Notes: generated from the sequence alone by a model not told the origin. A stretch of 64,000 nt of DNA from Azorinus chamasolen (GCA_963576725.1 OY755247.1:17734526-17798525); one strand, 5' to 3'. Positions 20,771 to 30,001 are shown, counted from the first letter of the stretch. Numbers and translations are program-made.

Positions 20771-20789
20771 TCTGTTAACCAATTCCGCT

Positions 20790-21272
20790 CATATTAACGG
20801 TCGTGTGGTTAACCCATTACCTCATAGGCTATTTTTAGATACAGCCTCTTTGAATAAATCTACCGAAAAGGAGCATTAACTAGAGAAAAGGAACACTTTT
20901 AGAATTTTGTAGTTTGAAACCATTGAAACATATAGCAGCAAATGCTCTATTTATCACAATGGTTTCACAAAGTGACTTTTACAGAGTCGTCAAAAGTCGT
21001 CAATATGAGGGAATGGGTTAACGCGTCCGACTACAATACCAGGGGTCTCGGGTTCGATCCCCCGCCGGACCAAGTCTTTCGGACGAGACTATAAACCGAT
21101 GTCCGATGTATCAGTGCTTTACACTGGGCATCTAAGGGAACCAGTGAAACCCTGTCGATAATAATAGTAAGACATCCCGCCCGGATTTCTCTGTATCTCC
21201 TCTCCTCTCTCTGGGGGCGTCCAATTAGCCCATATTGAGCAGAAACGGACTTTAATTAACACAAACAAACAC
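20790..21272 (+). mobile_element. tRNA-derived SINE interrupted by TTAA-1
   Basis: Before the MITE: GGTCGTGTGG. After it: CGCGTCCGACTACAATACC and B-box GGGTTCGATCCC. The body has TTTACACTGGGCATCTAAG and the tail GACTTTAATTAACACAAAC. A second copy of the body lies at 62855. The MITE sits in the D-loop/A-box part. Confidence 0.65.
20803..21017 (+). mobile_element. TTAA-1 MITE inside a SINE
   Basis: TTAA at 20799-20802 and 21018-21021. Removing the element with one TTAA joins GTGTGG-TTAA-CGCGTCC, a normal tRNA D-arm word. Internal damage: the left arm of the palindrome is shortened (ACCATTGAAACATATAGCAGC). Confidence 0.85.
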
Positions 21273-21311
21273 ATCTTATTGTTGCCTTTTGACGCCGCTG
21301 TATAAGCTTCT

Positions 21312-21452
21312 TTTTGAAACCATTGTGATAAATAGAGCATTAATTTTGTTCCACAGGGCAATTCTAAACTTTACCTTGTTGCTAGTAAATGTTCCTTTTC
21401 GATAGATTTATTCAAAGAGGTTGGGTATAAAAATAGCCTATGAGAGAATGGA
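21312..21452 (-). mobile_element. TTAA-1 MITE fragment
   Basis: GAAACCATTGTGATAAATAG, then a deletion past the palindrome to ATGTTCCTTTTCGATAG, AAAGAGGTTGGG and TGAGAGAATGGATTAA (TTAA 21453-21456). Confidence 0.65.
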
Positions 21453-21539
21453 TTAAGAGTAACCTGAAAAAGTAGGTAAAATTGGTCCATATACTAGGTG
21501 GAGCAGAGATATATTTGTACACGACAAGATAATGGTTAA

Positions 21540-21759
21540 CCCTTTCCTCCATAACTACGCCTTTCCACGCCTCTGTAATAGTCACGTCTTGAAATCACTG
21601 TGATAAATAGAGCATTCACTCCTATAGGAGCAAATGCTCTATTTATCACAATGATTTCAAACTACAAAATTCTAAAAAAAAACTTTTCGCTAGTAATTGC
21701 TCGTTTTGGGTGTATTCATTCAAAGAGGTTGTATCTAAAATAGCCTATGGAGGAAAGGG
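21540..21759 (-). mobile_element. Hybrid TTAA-1/TTAA-2 MITE
   Basis: TTAA at 21536-21539 and 21760-21763. The core is TTAA-1 (GTGATAAATAGAGCATTC, CTCCTATAGGAGC). The left terminus CCCTTTCCTCCATAACTACG with CCTTTCCACGCCT is the TTAA-2 end, and the right terminus is TTAA-1-like. Confidence 0.8.
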
Positions 21760-21789
21760 TTAAAGTCAGAGGTGAAGATAAAATGTGCA

Positions 21790-22125
21790 ATTAACTATTT
21801 TCAAGAATAACGTCATTATTTCTCCACCAAGCCCGATGTTGTTACTACTTTTTGGAATCGTCTCAAAGAGACGATTCTAAAGAGTAGTCACAGCATTGTT
21901 TGATTGTTTATTTAGCTCCACACATGAAGAATTATACATCAATTATATATCTAGAGAATACACAAGACTATAGCATGTAAATACTAATATAAATGCTATC
22001 AATTAGAAACAGCATGTTACACAGGGAAATCTAAAGAACAGACGATTCTAAAGAGTGGTCACAGCATAGGGTTGACGATTTTAATAACTGGGTACGCACC
22101 TTTATATGTTGCTCTGTGAAAGGAG
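21790..22125. mobile_element. HP-1 repeat split by about 140 bp
   Basis: Left arm TTATTTCTCCACCAAGCCCG; hairpin tip GAATCGTCTCAAAGAGACG at 21857; right arm AGAGTAGTCACAGCAT. Unknown sequence 21900-22035 follows, then a second right arm (GATTCTAAAGAGTGGTCAC) ending GTACGCACCTTTATATG. Confidence 0.6.
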
Positions 22126-22151
22126 TATCTCATTTTGCGTCTTGCGCTGTA

Positions 22152-23489
22152 CGAGGGGTGTTCCAAAAATAATGTCACTTGCATCGGTGCTCATATAGCG
22201 GAAGTGCTTTTGTTCATTTTAATTTGCTCTGCCCTTCAAAATACTCTCCGCCAGCCAGAATACACCTCTTTAGCCGGTCAATCCATTTTTGGAAGCATTT
22301 TTCATACTCTTCAATGGGGACACCCATCAGACACTGATAAACAGCAGATCCAAGGGCATTTCTCGAATTGTATCTCCTTCCAGATAAATGATATTTAAGT
22401 TTTGGAAAGAGAAAATAGTCGCAGGGGGCCAAGTCTGGCGAATACGGAGGGTGCGGAAGGACGGTAACCTTCTCTGACTCCAAAAAGTCAGTCACAATAC
22501 GTGCCTTGTGAGCGGGTGCATTATCATGCAAAAGTCGGACATACTTAAGTCCTGTTTTGGGGCGGCTACTTTTGTAGTAGTTCTTCAATTTTCTCAGAAC
22601 AACGTTTTTATAGAACTTGCCTGTGACCGTTCTGCCTTTTGGCACCGGGATTTGAATAGCTGGACCCTTATTAGTGAAAAAAATAGCATACAAAACCTTC
22701 TTTACCGTTCGTATTCGTTTGGCAATACTTGGGCGTCTGGCATTTTTAGTGGCCCATATTCGGTTGGAAACCTTCCGCTTTGGTTCAAAATAATACACCC
22801 AGGTCTCATCACCAGTGACTATATTATCAAAAGCCTTTTTACTATATTTTGGGTACATTTTGAGAAGTTTTTTTGCCATTGTTACACGCGTCTTCTTTTG
22901 CTCATCCGTTAACAAATGGGGTATCCATCTTGCATTTATCTTTCTAACTTTTAGGTGTTTCTTCAAAATTGCATGAACTCTTGCTAACGACAAGTTTGTC
23001 ATTCGAGCCAATTGTCTTACGGTGAATCGAGCATCAGTTTTGAGGATATTTCGGATTTTTTCTATGCTACCTTTGGTCGTAGTTGTTGCAGGACGACCTG
23101 GGCGAGCAGCATCTTTCAGTTGCTGCTGCCCAGCACTAAATTTAGCTACCCACCTACAAACAGTCCTGTGGGACATTTGGCCCTCCCCATAAATGTCACA
23201 CACCTCGCGGTTAATATCTACAGCCTTTATGCCGAGTAATGACCTACCTTTTATATAGGCCCTAATTTCAAGAACATTTTCAGCTCGTTTTCCTGTCATT
23301 TTGTGTATAGTCTAACGAATAGGCTATGAAACGATGTACAATGTACCGAGGCAAGTGAACGTGTGGACGAGATATTTACCTGTGTCACGAGCCAGTGATC
23401 ACTCAATCGACACGAGGTGGTTTTGTGCATGAATTGCACGATTTCCGCGAAATAAAGCACAGATGACATTATTTATGGAACACCCCTCG
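22152..23489 (-). mobile_element. Complete mariner transposon (1338 bp)
   Basis: TA target duplications at 22150-22151 and 23490-23491. Terminal inverted repeats of 26 bp with one mismatch (CGAGGGGTGTTCCA-N-AAATAATGTCA) at 22152-22177 and 23464-23489. One unbroken transposase gene lies between them. Length and structure are those of an autonomous mariner. Nothing has inserted into it, unlike most neighbours. Confidence 0.95.
22214..23299 (-). CDS. Mariner transposase, DD34D, apparently intact
   Basis: 361 residues, close to the usual length of about 345. The N-terminal half holds two helix-turn-helix regions for terminal-repeat binding (residues about 1-50, GQMSHRTVCRWVAKF; and about 85-120, RQLARMTNLSLARVHAILK), followed by the WIPHLLTDEQK linker. 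The catalytic domain has GDETWVYYFEP (first Asp), LLHDNAPAH (second Asp) and PPYSPDLAPCDYFLFP (third Asp), with 34 residues between the second and third: the mariner DD34D spacing. The start is the ATG 190 bp inside the right terminal repeat. No frameshift or stop is seen. It would act in the nucleus by cut and paste at TA. Confidence 0.93.
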   Translation of the reverse strand: MTGKRAENVLEIRAYIKGRSLLGIKAVDINREVCDIYGEGQMSHRTVCRWVAKFSAGQQQLKDAARPGRPATTTTKGSIEKIRNILKTDARFTVRQLARMTNLSLARVHAILKKHLKVRKINARWIPHLLTDEQKKTRVTMAKKLLKMYPKYSKKAFDNIVTGDETWVYYFEPKRKVSNRIWATKNARRPSIAKRIRTVKKVLYAIFFTNKGPAIQIPVPKGRTVTGKFYKNVVLRKLKNYYKSSRPKTGLKYVRLLHDNAPAHKARIVTDFLESEKVTVLPHPPYSPDLAPCDYFLFPKLKYHLSGRRYNSRNALGSAVYQCLMGVPIEEYEKCFQKWIDRLKRCILAGGEYFEGQSKLK

Positions 23490-23814
23490 TAATTACCCGA
23501 CAAACAAATTAGACAGAGCAGATAAGAAACAAGTTATTAAAGTGATAACTGATGGACCTCTTCATGCAGATACATTGTACATACTCCTAGAAATAGAACA
23601 AAAGCAATGAACAGCAAAGGAAGAATTGAGAACTTTTAGGTGGCAGCTAGTATCTACTGGCAACGTGTTTTAAAAATGCCTAATAAATTAATAATTACAT
23701 AAATCATTTGTTTATATCATGAAAAGAAGTACATGATATCCAATCGAATAAACACCGAAGAAGACACACGTTTCACGCGTTTGATATGTTTATTTGGCTC
23801 GCATTGTAGTTTCG
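23490..23814. other. Stretch with no recognisable feature
   Basis: AT-rich flank of the mariner; nothing supported. Confidence 0.4.
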
Positions 23815-23935
23815 TTAACTGTTGGACCAAGGTCGATAGTATTTTGTTGTAGAACAAAAATATAGGCATCAATAAAAATGATTGAACAACACACTTACCA
23901 AGTTTTATAATATTGTTGAAAATGTGCGTACGTTG
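23815..23935 (+). repeat. Dispersed repeat, pair with 7153-7290
   Basis: GTTAACTGTTGGACCAAGGTCG, TGTTGTAGAACAAA, CCAAGTTTTATAATATTGTTG. Confidence 0.5.
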
Positions 23936-24439
23936 TGGGGACTTCCTCTTACAGGTTGAAAGCCATGCAGATATTTCTGCATTCCCTTTCACTCTGCAGT
24001 AAAAGTACAAAATGAGTAATTCAGGAAACACCACATACAGAACAAACAGTCGCCCGAACAGCAACACAGGAAACAGCAAATGTACACAACTAAAAACACC
24101 AAGATACGAACAAAGACAAAACAAACATACAATAGGGGAAGGTGGAAATACCGCCTTGGAACGGTCAGTGACAAAAGTCACTGGGGGTTAAACCGGTTTA
24201 TGGGCGCCCAACCTCACACTTATTCCATCCCCACCCTAAAAACAGTATAAATAAACGTATCCCCTCTCCGACTAATCTACAACAACCGCGATGGCAAATA
24301 CAGTGGTAAAGTGCATGTATAACGGAAACATTTAAGTGAACAAATTGTATCCACTTATCGCTAGCGTACTCAATGATTGAGCTGCAAACAGAGTAACTGT
24401 AGAAAAGTAATAAAGGGTACGACAAAAACGAAATAGTAC
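23936..24439 (-). other. Possible untranslated part of a retroelement
   Basis: On the minus strand it reads GGTTTAACCCCCAGTGAC, TTTGTCACTGACCGTTCC and then T-rich words such as TTTGTTTTGTCTTTG. It adjoins a sequence (ATATCTACGAAAGACCGGCG) that also follows the RT pseudogene at 25779, so it may belong to the same retroelement family. The open frames (for example 23717-24181) are hydrophobic by composition only. Confidence 0.3.
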
Positions 24440-24665
24440 AGATATCTACGAAAGACCGGCGGTGACATTTCCACTTCAAGATTTCACACAATAGAATTCA
24501 TGATTTCACGATTTCACAATTTCATGATTTCATGATTTCATGATTTCATGATTTCACGATTTCACGATTTCACGATTTCACGATTTCACTTCAAAATTTC
24601 ACAATTTCACGATTTCACGATTTCACAATTTCAAGATTTCACGACTTCACAATTTCTCGATTTCG
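24440..24665 (+). repeat. Left arm of inverted minisatellite pair
   Basis: GATATCTACGAAAGACCGGC, GGTGACATTTCCA, then about 20 units of the 8-bp word GATTTCAC. The same run of sequence occurs inverted at 25155-25740. Confidence 0.9.
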
Positions 24666-24764
24666 CAATTTCAACCTCATGTAGAATCTTTTAGCCACGT
24701 GGCACGCTGACGTAATTAAGGCAACAGAGTGGCTCTCGCCCTTGAAATCAGGATGGCAATTTGA

Positions 24765-24990
24765 AATCCATAAATACACCTTTCTACGCCTTTGCAAACA
24801 GGCTAGACCCAGCTCAGACGACACCTATAGGATTTAATCTTATTTAAAATCCATGATGTCATTATTTCTTACAGTTTATTATTAATTAAATTCTCCTCCA
24901 GTACAGTGTCATACAAATATAAGACAATGATTTAACACAATAAACACATGATTGGCAATTCTCATGCATGAATATTCATGCAGGAAAGGG
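24765..24990 (+). mobile_element. TTAA-2 MITE, core shortened
   Basis: ATACACCTTTCTACGCC, TTTGCAAACAGGCTAGACCC and CACCTATAGG; then directly into the right arm (CATGATGTCATTATTTC) and CAGGAAAGGGTTAA (TTAA 24991-24994). Confidence 0.7.
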
Positions 24991-25154
24991 TTAAACAATA
25001 TTGATGGTGGACCTGAGGACAAGCTACATGCAAAATATGAAGGCCCTCGGCCCTACAGTTCTGGAAGGGAAGATTGTCATAGTTTTCCGCCGTTTCTTTC
25101 ATCGTGGCTTTTACTTCAACATGTGCGTTTTGATGACGTCATAACAATTCAAAT

Positions 25155-25740
25155 GGACTAACTGAAATCATGAAATCGTGAAATTGTGAAATCATGAAAT
25201 TGTGAAATCGTGAAATTGAGAAATTGTGAAATTTTGAAGTGAAATCGTGAAATCGTGAAATCGTGAAATTGTGAAATCGTGAAATTGTGAAATTGTGAAA
25301 TTTTGAAGAGAAATCGTGAAATCGTGAAATTGTGAAATTGTGAAATCGTGAAATTGTGAAATTTTGAAGAGAAATCGTGAAATCGTGAAATTGTGAAATC
25401 GTGAAATTGTGAAATTGTGAAATCGTGAAATTGTGAAATCGTGAAATTGTGAAATTTTGAAGTGAAATCGTGAAATTGTGAAATCGTGAAATTGTGAAAT
25501 CGTGAAATTTTGAAGTGAAATCGTGAAATTGTGAAATCATGAAATCGTGAAATCATGAAATTTTGAAGTGAAATCGTGAAATCGTGAAATTGTGAAATCG
25601 TGAAATCGTGAAATTTTGAAGTGAAATCGTGAAATCGTGAAATTGTGAAATTGTGAAATCGTGAAATCATGAATTGCTTTGTGTGAAATCTTGAAATGGA
25701 AATGTCACCGCCGGTCTTTCGTAGATATCTGACGTCCTCC
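25155..25740 (-). repeat. 8-bp minisatellite block with higher-order structure
   Basis: About 60 units of GTGAAATY (Y = C or T). They are punctuated about every 35-90 bp by a longer unit GAAATTTTGAAG(T/A)G, so runs of units are themselves repeated. Because 8 is not a multiple of 3, frames read the same words in rotation (FHDFTISR, FHNFTISQ); the 133- and 204-aa open frames are artefacts. At 25685-25735 the block grades into AATGGAAATGTCACCGCCGG, the sequence that follows the RT stop codon. Confidence 0.92.
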
Positions 25741-25778
25741 TTCCATTTCTGGATTGAAGAGGTCGCCTTCATAGAGTA

Positions 25779-26498
25779 CTAATCCTTTCTTGTCGGCGTA
25801 CATGCAAAGAGGCCAGCGTGATTGCCAACTGTAAAAGGGTTCACAAACAAACATGCAGTATGTTGTAGTACTATAGGATCATATCCCTTTTCAATGATTT
25901 TTTTAACATATTTGATGAACAAAGTGAGAAAATGGGTATGTCCAATAATTTTACGAAGTTTGTAAATCACATCACCATAAAATTCAGGATGTGAAATACC
26001 CTGTCGCAGAAGTGCCTTGAGATTACATTGGTACTTGCCAATAAGTGAGAGATTTCGATAGTAAAATTTAGAGAAAGTTTTTCTTAGTTTATGATATCTA
26101 TATCCTTGCTTAAGCAGCTTTTCAGTTAAAATGAGATTTCGACTGTTAAAATCGTCAGTATATGAACAAGCTCTAGCAAAACGAATAAGTTGAGATATAT
26201 AAACCCCGCAAGATGGGACACGGGGAACATCTCCGTCAAGATGAGGGAAATTTACAATATTTTTAAAATCAAAATCATCTCTTTTGTCATATATTTTAGA
26301 AGAAATAATTCCATCATCAATTTTAAGGTCTAGATCAAGAAAAGCTGCATAATTGTCGGACGGGTTAGCTCTATTCAATTTGAGTTCTTTAGGATAAATT
26401 ATAGGAATCAGAGTATCAAAGAAAGGGTTATCCTAAGTTAAAATATCATCCAAATATCGTGAAGTTTCATTGAAGGCTTTATAACTGACACCTGTCTT
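25779..26498 (-). pseudogene. Reverse transcriptase fragment with YLDD box
   Basis: The frame from 26498 reads FNETSRYLDDIL, placing the catalytic YxDD box at 26445-26456. TAG interrupts at 26433-26435. The frame then stays open for 200 residues to 25779: FLDLDLKIDDG, KIYDKRDDFDF, VNFPHLDGD, GVYISQLIRFARACS, LLKQGYRYHKLRKTFSKFY, QHTACLFVNPFT. I know this C-terminal half from an abundant RT family of marine invertebrates; its arrangement after YLDD is similar to Penelope-like RTs, but the subclass is uncertain. The 5' side is cut by a TTAA-2 MITE at the TTAA at 26497. Confidence 0.75.
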
Positions 26499-26500
26499 AA

Positions 26501-26915
26501 CCCATTACTTCATAGGTAGTTAAGGACGCTATGTAACGCCTCTGCAACAGAGTAGAACCAGCCCAGGCGTCTGACCAGGGTATAAAAAATATAGATCTGG
26601 CTCTACAGGTTTTACAAAAAGTAATTAAAACATAAGTTAACCTATTCCCTCATAGGCTGTTTTAGACCCAACCTCTTTGAATACATCTACCGAAAAGGAA
26701 TATTTAGTGGAGAAAGGGTAACACTTTGAATTGTATAGTTTTGAAACCATTGTGATTAGTAGATCATTTTCTCTTATGGAGCAAATGCTTTATTTATTAT
26801 AATGGTTTCAAAAGTGAATTTTACAGAGGCGTCAAAGGGTGGCAATATGAGGGAATGGGTTATGGTATTTTCATGACGTCATGCATTCTTGCATAAATAT
26901 TCATGAGATAAAGAG
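26501..26915. mobile_element. TTAA-2 MITE containing a TTAA-1 copy
   Basis: Outer TTAA at 26497-26500 and 26916-26919. The left piece has CCCATTACTTCATAGG and AACAGAGTAGAACC; the right piece after the inner MITE has TTTTCATGACGTCATGC and GATAAAGAGTTAA. Confidence 0.7.
26641..26859 (+). mobile_element. TTAA-1 MITE nested in TTAA-2
   Basis: TTAA at 26637-26640 and TTAT at 26860-26863; ends CCTATTCCCTCATAGG and TATGAGGGAATGGG. The palindrome is diverged (GATTAGTAGATCATTTTC), so this is an older copy. Confidence 0.8.
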
Positions 26916-26959
26916 TTAAATACCGATGATGGTACATATGTCAGTGTTCGGATTACATG

Positions 26960-27176
26960 TAACCATTTCCTCATATAAACGTGCTTTCACGCATTTGCAA
27001 ACAGAGTAGACCCAGGTCATGGTCTGTTCTGTTTGCCAATGGAATTTGAAAGATCTGTTTCCTTACTATCTAAAATTTCTACAATGCTCCACCTTCCAAA
27101 TTTCTTTATAACTAATGTGTCCATGAATTTTCAATAGGTATTGAAATTTGGAATAAACTTAGAACAGGGAAAGGGT
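26960..27176 (-). mobile_element. TTAA-3 MITE
   Basis: Left CCATTTCCTCATATAAACG with TTTGCAAACAGAGTAGACCC. Right arm GGTATTGAAATTTGGAATAA and GAACAGGGAAAGGGTTA. TTAA-3 shares the hairpin end with TTAA-2 but has a different second arm. Confidence 0.7.
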
Positions 27177-27219
27177 TACATGTAAGCTTAATCCTTTATC
27201 CAATGAAGACAACAGATAA

Positions 27220-27592
27220 GCGTGCGTACTCAAGTACTAAAACCGTCGTTTCTCCACCAAACCCCATGTTATGTCCACTCTTAACCCATTCCCTGATATT
27301 GACGACTTTTGACGACTCTGTAAAAGTCACTTTGTGAAACCATTGTGATAAATAGAGCATTTGCTCCTATAGGAGCAAATGCTCTATTTATCACAATGGT
27401 TTCAAACTACAAAATTCTAAAATAATCCTTTTCTCTAGTTAATGCTTCTTTTCGGTAGATTTATTCAAAGTGGTTTGATCTAAAATAGCCTATGAGGTAA
27501 TGGGTTAAAAATCGTCTCTTCGAAACAGATTGGTGGAGAAATAAAAAAATTCTTGAGATGGTTTAATTTACGTATCTTATCTTGGCATCTGC
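27220..27592. mobile_element. HP-1 repeat containing a TTAA-1 copy
   Basis: Left arm ACTCAAGTACTAAAACCGTC and ATGTTATGTCCACTC; the right part after the MITE has AATCGTCTCTTCG, TTGGTGGAGAAATAAA and ATTTACGTATCTTATC. Confidence 0.7.
27285..27504 (-). mobile_element. TTAA-1 MITE nested in HP-1
   Basis: TTAA at 27281-27284 and 27505-27508. The 68-bp palindrome is perfect. The insertion point is the CTCTTTAGAATCG word of HP-1, read here as TTAA. Confidence 0.88.
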
Positions 27593-27740
27593 ATTTGCAA
27601 ACAGAGTAGACCCAGATCAGTAGCATCTTGTAGTAACCGTTTGCTGAGGATCTGCTCTATTTGTAAATGGAATAATATAGATCTGATTCTGATTCTACAA
27701 TACTTTCTGTCTTGATAAAAATCTGTCCATGGCGCCAATC
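27593..27740. repeat. TTAA-2 fragment
   Basis: TTTGCAAACAGAGTAGACCC, GGATCTGCTCTATTTG, AATAATATAGATCTGATTC. Confidence 0.6.
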
Positions 27741-27835
27741 GTCCAAATTCACCGTTCAATCATCATCCAATTTCACAAATGCTCATTATGGATGAATTTT
27801 CTATGAGGTCATTGGCATTGTCTTAACGATTTAAC

Positions 27836-28018
27836 ACATTCCCTCATACAAACGCATTTTGAGCCTCTGTAAAATTCACATTTGGAAACCAATACTCTAT
27901 TTATAAGAATGATTTAAAATTACATAATACTTACAAAATCCTTTTCTCTAGTATATGCTCCTTTTCGGTAGATTTATTCAAAGAGATTGGACCTACAAAT
28001 AGCCTATAAGCTAATGGG
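27836..28018 (-). mobile_element. TTAA-1 MITE, diverged
   Basis: TTAA at 27832-27835, TTTA at 28019-28022. Ends ACATTCCCTCATAC and AAGCTAATGGG. The left half of the palindrome is deleted. Confidence 0.7.
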
Positions 28019-28022
28019 TTTA

Positions 28023-28112
28023 CCATGCCTTTTGTCGCAAATAGAGTAGATCCCACTCATACAGCTCCTATAGGAACTGTCTGATCAGCGTTTTCCCAGT
28101 TTGCTAAATTTT
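28023..28112. repeat. TTAA-2 left half
   Basis: GCAAATAGAGTAGATCCC, ACAGCTCCTATAGG, ACTGTCTGATCAGCG. Confidence 0.55.
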
Positions 28113-28289
28113 TACTGGATACCAAATGCCACTGAGTTGTCCCTTGCAGGACACAATGCGTCGTAGCATGTAAATTGAAAATACAAAACATATAATCTAA
28201 TCAATATTCCAACTTTTTGATTTTTTTACCCATGCCTCTTCAGTAACAGTGATAGAAAAAAATACCCAAGGATTTTTCGAAGGCATTTT

Positions 28290-28815
28290 TAGCTCGACTA
28301 TTCGAAGAATAGTGGAGCTATCCTACTCGCCCTGGCGTCGGCGTCCGCGTCCGCGCCACATTGGTTAAGATTTTTGTTCCTTTCAGATAAAGCTTTGAAA
28401 CTGGGAACACTTGTTCACCACCACAAGCTTCAGGCAAGAGTACATAACTCTGTCAAACATTTTGTCAGAATTATGGCCCTTTTAACTTATAATTTTGGTT
28501 AAGGTTTTTGTTAAAGTCCACTTATTTACATAACCCTTTGAGATAAAACTTTGAAACTTGGAACACTTGTTAACCATTTCATGCTTCATCTCTAGGCAAG
28601 AGTACATTACTCTGTCAATCATTTTAACTTATTGCCTTTTTTCATTAAAGAGTTCAAAGAGATCCTACATCCTGAATACTATTAAATATATTTTACTGAG
28701 ACTTTGATTATTTGCTAATATAGTATCATTTGACATTATACTTTAGTTCACTCTCAAGCATTTTTACACTAACAATTCTGAGAATAGTCGAGCTCGCTGT
28801 CTTGTGACAGCTCTT
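28290..28815 (+). repeat. Bivalve-type repeat, AGCTCGACTATTCG family
   Basis: Starts TTTTAGCTCGACTATTCG with the hairpin CTATTCGAAGAATAG, then a GGCGTCCGCGTCCGCG tract. Two related units follow (AAACTTGGAACACTTGTT, GCAAGAGTACATAACTCTGTC). Ends AGAATAGTCGAGCTCGC...GACAGCTCTTGTT, repeating the hairpin arm. Confidence 0.75.
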
Positions 28816-29154
28816 GTTATCAGTCGCCATGACAATATTAGAATGAGCCGAGATCGTTCATTCAGGATCGGCCTTTGTTAATGAATATTTTATCAGACCC
28901 AAATAGGCAATTAATTAAAGCTTGACATGTCCACAAAAAATAATTTCCAAACACAACAGATTCCGCCTACACATTTCAAGCCCCCCCCCTCTCCTTCCTC
29001 AATGATGCAGGCTCTGCCTTCTGCAGGTTCAGTAATGATTTCTATTACGCCAAGCACTCAAAGTAAAGCTTTCCGTTAAAAGCTTGGACATCGCGTCTTT
29101 AATTCAAGTTCAAACTGTCTTCACATACATGTAGTTGGTTTGCTCACAGAAAGC
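28816..29154. other. Stretch with no recognisable feature
   Basis: Only a poly-C run at 28981-28989 stands out. Confidence 0.4.
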
Positions 29155-29330
29155 AGCTAGATAGTAAACTCTTATCCTGCTTACACGGCATAGCTCGCAT
29201 TTGCAAACAGCTTGGACCCAGATGAGACACCGAGTAACTCGGCGTCTCATCAAGATCCAAGCTGTTTACACTCGGTCAGTAGTTTCTTAAAAGCTTAAAA
29301 CGAATTCGACTTAACCAAACAATGCTCAGG
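29155..29330. mobile_element. HP-2 repeat, best preserved
   Basis: GCATTTGCAAACAGCTTGG, ACCCAGATGAGACACCGAG, CTCGGCGTCTCATC, AAGATCCAAGCTGTTTAC form a near-perfect palindrome around GAGTAACTC. One-sided tail CTCGGTCAGTAGTTTC. Its arm has the same word order as TTAA-2 (GCAAACAG..GACCCAGATgAGAC). Confidence 0.7.
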
Positions 29331-29436
29331 ATTAAAGTTTTAGTAGACCTTATTTTGTACCACAGCCTCACAAGACTTAGTCCTTTATCGTGCTGAAAAA
29401 AAATAATGACTGCTAAATCTCTAAAATTTGTTGAAG

Positions 29437-29565
29437 TTTTCACTGACTTCCGATTCGATCAGACGTTTGAAAAAACTATTGCCCGGTAGTCAATCAGCTA
29501 GGATCTTGATTAGACGCCGTGTCGGCACGTCATCTGGATCTACGCTGTTTGCATATGGCTGTCAA
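29437..29565. mobile_element. HP-2 repeat
   Basis: GATTCGATCAGACGTTTG, CAATCAGCTAGGATCTTG, GACGCCGTGTCGGCACGTC, GGATCTACGCTGTTTGC. Confidence 0.6.
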
Positions 29566-29599
29566 GACGCACTCAGTATGGGAACAGTTAACATGGCTA

Positions 29600-29785
29600 T
29601 ACAGATATAAAGAGTATGTACCCTAATACTAAAAGCATCATTTCTCCACTAATCCTTATACTGTGACCACTCTTTAGAATCGTCTCAAAGAGACGATTCT
29701 AAAGAGTGGTCATAGTATAGGGTTTGGTGAAGAAATAAAGAAGTTATTCTTGAAATTGTTTAATTTACGAATCGTATCTGGAGCT
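29600..29785. mobile_element. HP-1 repeat, well preserved
   Basis: Left arm ATTTCTCCACTAATCC; palindrome TGACCACTCTTTAGAATCG / CGATTCTAAAGAGTGGTCA around TCTCAAAGAGA; right arm TTGGTGAAGAAATAAAG and ATTTACGAATCGTATCTGG. Other copies begin CAGAG and end CTCTG, as hAT elements do, but I cannot see 8-bp duplications. Confidence 0.7.
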
Positions 29786-30001
29786 ACATGTACATGTATG
29801 GCTAAGGGTCACTCTCCATTAGTGCTGGAACTTAATATACCACAGGAGCCTGGTTTACGTTCATTGATAAAAGTTTGATAAGATGATACAACGTGTAGGG
29901 TCCCATTTAAAAGCACTGGAAACAAAAGATCGGTTTTGATTTATCATCGCATTGTACTTAGCTTAACCACCTTGTTACACAGCACAGTTTAATTGGAATT
30001 T
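29786..30001. other. Stretch with no recognisable feature
   Basis: Nothing supported. Confidence 0.4.

Noticed and set aside
21030..21075. A tRNA gene at the GGGTTCGATCCC box
   Set aside because: The D-arm is split by a 215-bp MITE and the sequence continues as a known SINE body.
22508..22912. Plus-strand ORFs of 75-134 aa inside the mariner
   Set aside because: They are antisense shadows of the transposase gene.
23717..24181. A 154-aa hydrophobic minus-strand protein
   Set aside because: Its hydrophobicity comes from T-rich untranslated-type sequence. There is no conserved motif, and it adjoins retroelement 3' sequence.
25139..25772. Long FHDFTISQ-repeat open reading frames as a repetitive protein
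   Set aside because: They are translations of an 8-bp minisatellite. More than one frame is open with the same words, and there is no unique coding sequence.
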